Shown in pieces: positions 5,747 to 6,474 of a stretch of 6,474 nucleotides of DNA. The position numbers and the translations under genes were made by a program. Where the stretch lies: NCBI GenBank assembly GCA_016200445.1, contig JACQEQ010000436.1:1-6474 (forward strand), read 5' to 3'. Under the pieces are notes generated by a model. The model saw nothing but the letters and a program-made list of their open reading frames with translations, was not told where the DNA came from and ran no database searches. The DNA is from Gammaproteobacteria bacterium. Lineage in GTDB: Bacteria; Pseudomonadota; Gammaproteobacteria; SG8-11. Position 1 is the stretch's first letter, and every line of letters starts with the position of its first letter.

Positions 5747-6169
5747 ATGAAGGACACGCTGAAACCCGGCATCAGGTACGTACACAAGTTCATCGTGCCT
5801 CCATCGAAAACCGTTCCGGCGCTGTATCCGGAATCGGAAGAGTTCATGGCAATGCCCGAAGTCTTTGCTACCGGATTCCTGGTCGGTTTGCTCGAATGGA
5901 CCTGCATCAAAGCAACCAACCCTCATCTTGACTGGCCGCAAGAACAAACCGTTGGGACGCACATTGATGTAAGCCATGAAGCGGCAACGCCACCGGGTCT
6001 TGAAGTCACGGCTAGCGTTGAGTTGATCTTGGTGGAAGGAAGGAAGCTCGTTTTTACTGTAGAAGCCCACGACGGCATCGACCTCATCTCCAAGGGCCGT
6101 CATGAGCGCTTCGTGATCAACAAGGAGAAATTTTCTGCCAAGCTTGGTACCAAACGACGTAGTGCATAA
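5747..6169 (+). CDS. FlK-family hotdog-fold acyl-CoA thioesterase
   Basis: The 140 residues match, nearly end to end, the fluoroacetyl-CoA thioesterase FlK of Streptomyces cattleya as I remember it. Shared stretches include MKD at the start, FIVPPSKTVPALYPES (15-30), MPEVFATGFLVGLLEW (36-51), AATPPGL (79-85), AHDGID (107-112) and HERFVINKEKF (119-129). The FlK catalytic residues Thr42, Glu50, His76 and Arg120 correspond to Thr42, Glu50, His77 and Arg121, after one inserted residue. The enzyme should hydrolyse a small acyl-CoA in the cytoplasm. FlK's gate residue Phe36 is Met36 here, so fluoroacetyl-CoA specificity should not be assumed; most bacterial homologues are general thioesterases of unknown substrate. 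It has its own ribosome binding site, 60 bases after the flippase-like gene, and need not share its function. Confidence 0.85.
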   Translation: MKDTLKPGIRYVHKFIVPPSKTVPALYPESEEFMAMPEVFATGFLVGLLEWTCIKATNPHLDWPQEQTVGTHIDVSHEAATPPGLEVTASVELILVEGRKLVFTVEAHDGIDLISKGRHERFVINKEKFSAKLGTKRRSA

Positions 6170-6188
6170 CCCATCCATCAACCCGCCC

Positions 6189-6234
6189 GCGCGACGGCTC
6201 CGCGCACCAAACACTCGGACGCCGCGTTAGCGGC
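6189..6234. repeat. Two GC-rich hairpins between the thioesterase and PAP2 genes
   Basis: GCGCG (6189-6193) pairs with CGCGC (6201-6205) around 7 bases, and GCCGC (6221-6225) pairs with GCGGC (6230-6234) around GTTA. Neither is followed by a T run. The second ends 8 bases before the PAP2 start, where a ribosome binding site would be expected and none is seen, so it could affect initiation. Confidence 0.35.
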
Positions 6235-6242
6235 ACAATAAA

Positions 6243-6474
6243 ATGGACCAACAACTCCTCCTCTGGCTCAACCACGACGCGTCAGCACCCGGGCTCGACA
6301 TTTTTTTCGCCTGGCTGTCGCAAACCACCTGGTTCTCGGTGCCGCTGTTCGCGCTACTCCTCGCGCTGCTGGCGCGCGCATACGGCAAAGACGGCGCCAA
6401 ACTGTGGCTCACTTTGGTAGCAATCACTATCGTCGGCGACCAGCTCGGCGGGCTGCTCAAATATCTCATCGGGC
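6243..6474 (+). CDS. PAP2-family membrane phosphatase, N-terminal part (cut by window end)
   Basis: The frame is open from ATG 6243 to the window edge, giving 77 residues and one extra base. It begins MDQQLLLWLNHDASAPGLDI, a typical start of bacterial PAP2 (phosphatidic acid phosphatase type 2) proteins. Hydrophobic segments lie at about 31-46 and 56-72. The last residues DQLGGLLKYLIG (66-77) match the beginning of the first PAP2 catalytic motif, K-x6-R-P, with Lys73; the Arg-Pro would fall just beyond the window. Members dephosphorylate lipid phosphates such as undecaprenyl pyrophosphate or phosphatidate at the inner membrane. The ATG is the only start, because an in-frame TAG lies at 6228. 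No clear Shine-Dalgarno sequence is visible. Confidence 0.8.
   Translation, partial: MDQQLLLWLNHDASAPGLDIFFAWLSQTTWFSVPLFALLLALLARAYGKDGAKLWLTLVAITIVGDQLGGLLKYLIG

Noticed and set aside
5708..6214. Minus-strand open frame of 168 codons opposite the thioesterase gene
   Set aside because: The + strand frame has clear FlK motifs and a strong ribosome binding site. The opposite frame has no recognisable domain.
6221..6234. GCCGCGTTAGCGGC considered as an integron attC-type core
   Set aside because: The GTTRRRY core is not met (GTTAGCG), there is no partner core site at the expected distance, and no cassette structure is visible.
1..6474. CRISPR array, tRNA, rRNA or transposase
   Set aside because: No regularly spaced direct repeats, no cloverleaf-like or rRNA-like stretch, and no transposase motif were found on either strand by eye.

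Overview
The window looks like chromosomal DNA of a proteobacterium, most likely a gammaproteobacterium. It is moderately GC-rich, carries the purM-purN pair in the order common in that class, and is followed by envelope genes of proteobacterial type. All genes I can support lie on the + strand. The organism cannot be named from the sequence alone.

Left end (1-470): the C-terminal part of a CcdA-type antitoxin and a complete CcdB-type toxin, overlapping by one base. This is a toxin-antitoxin pair whose antitoxin start lies outside the window. It is followed by about 460 bases without a convincing gene (471-930). This stretch is packed with inverted repeats: a weak terminator-like hairpin, a two-hairpin GTAGGCTGGG/CCCAGCCTAC unit that looks like a dispersed intergenic palindrome, a perfect 9-bp palindrome, a cluster of AACAA/TTGTT motifs and a smaller hairpin. 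A weak promoter candidate for purM lies at its right end.

Centre (931-5686): five closely packed genes that probably form one transcription unit. purM and purN abut with no spacer and encode two steps of de novo IMP synthesis, AIR synthase and GAR formyltransferase. They are followed by a secreted coiled-coil protein, a secreted TPR-like protein and a polytopic membrane protein of the flippase-like / LPG-synthase-TM (UPF0104) family. The last three may form an envelope module: two periplasmic proteins and one inner-membrane protein. Their shared function is not known to me.

Right end (5687-6474): a thioesterase of the FlK hotdog family with its own good ribosome binding site and all catalytic-type residues present, then the first 77 codons of a PAP2-family lipid phosphatase cut by the window edge. 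A possible lipid theme links the flippase-like protein and the PAP2 phosphatase, but this is inference from neighbourhood only.

No rRNA, tRNA, CRISPR array or transposase was seen. The most interesting points are the C-terminal Trp-to-Thr difference in CcdB, the repeat-dense spacer between ccdB and purM, the uncharacterised envelope trio behind the purine genes, and an FlK-like thioesterase with the fold's catalytic set but a different gate residue.
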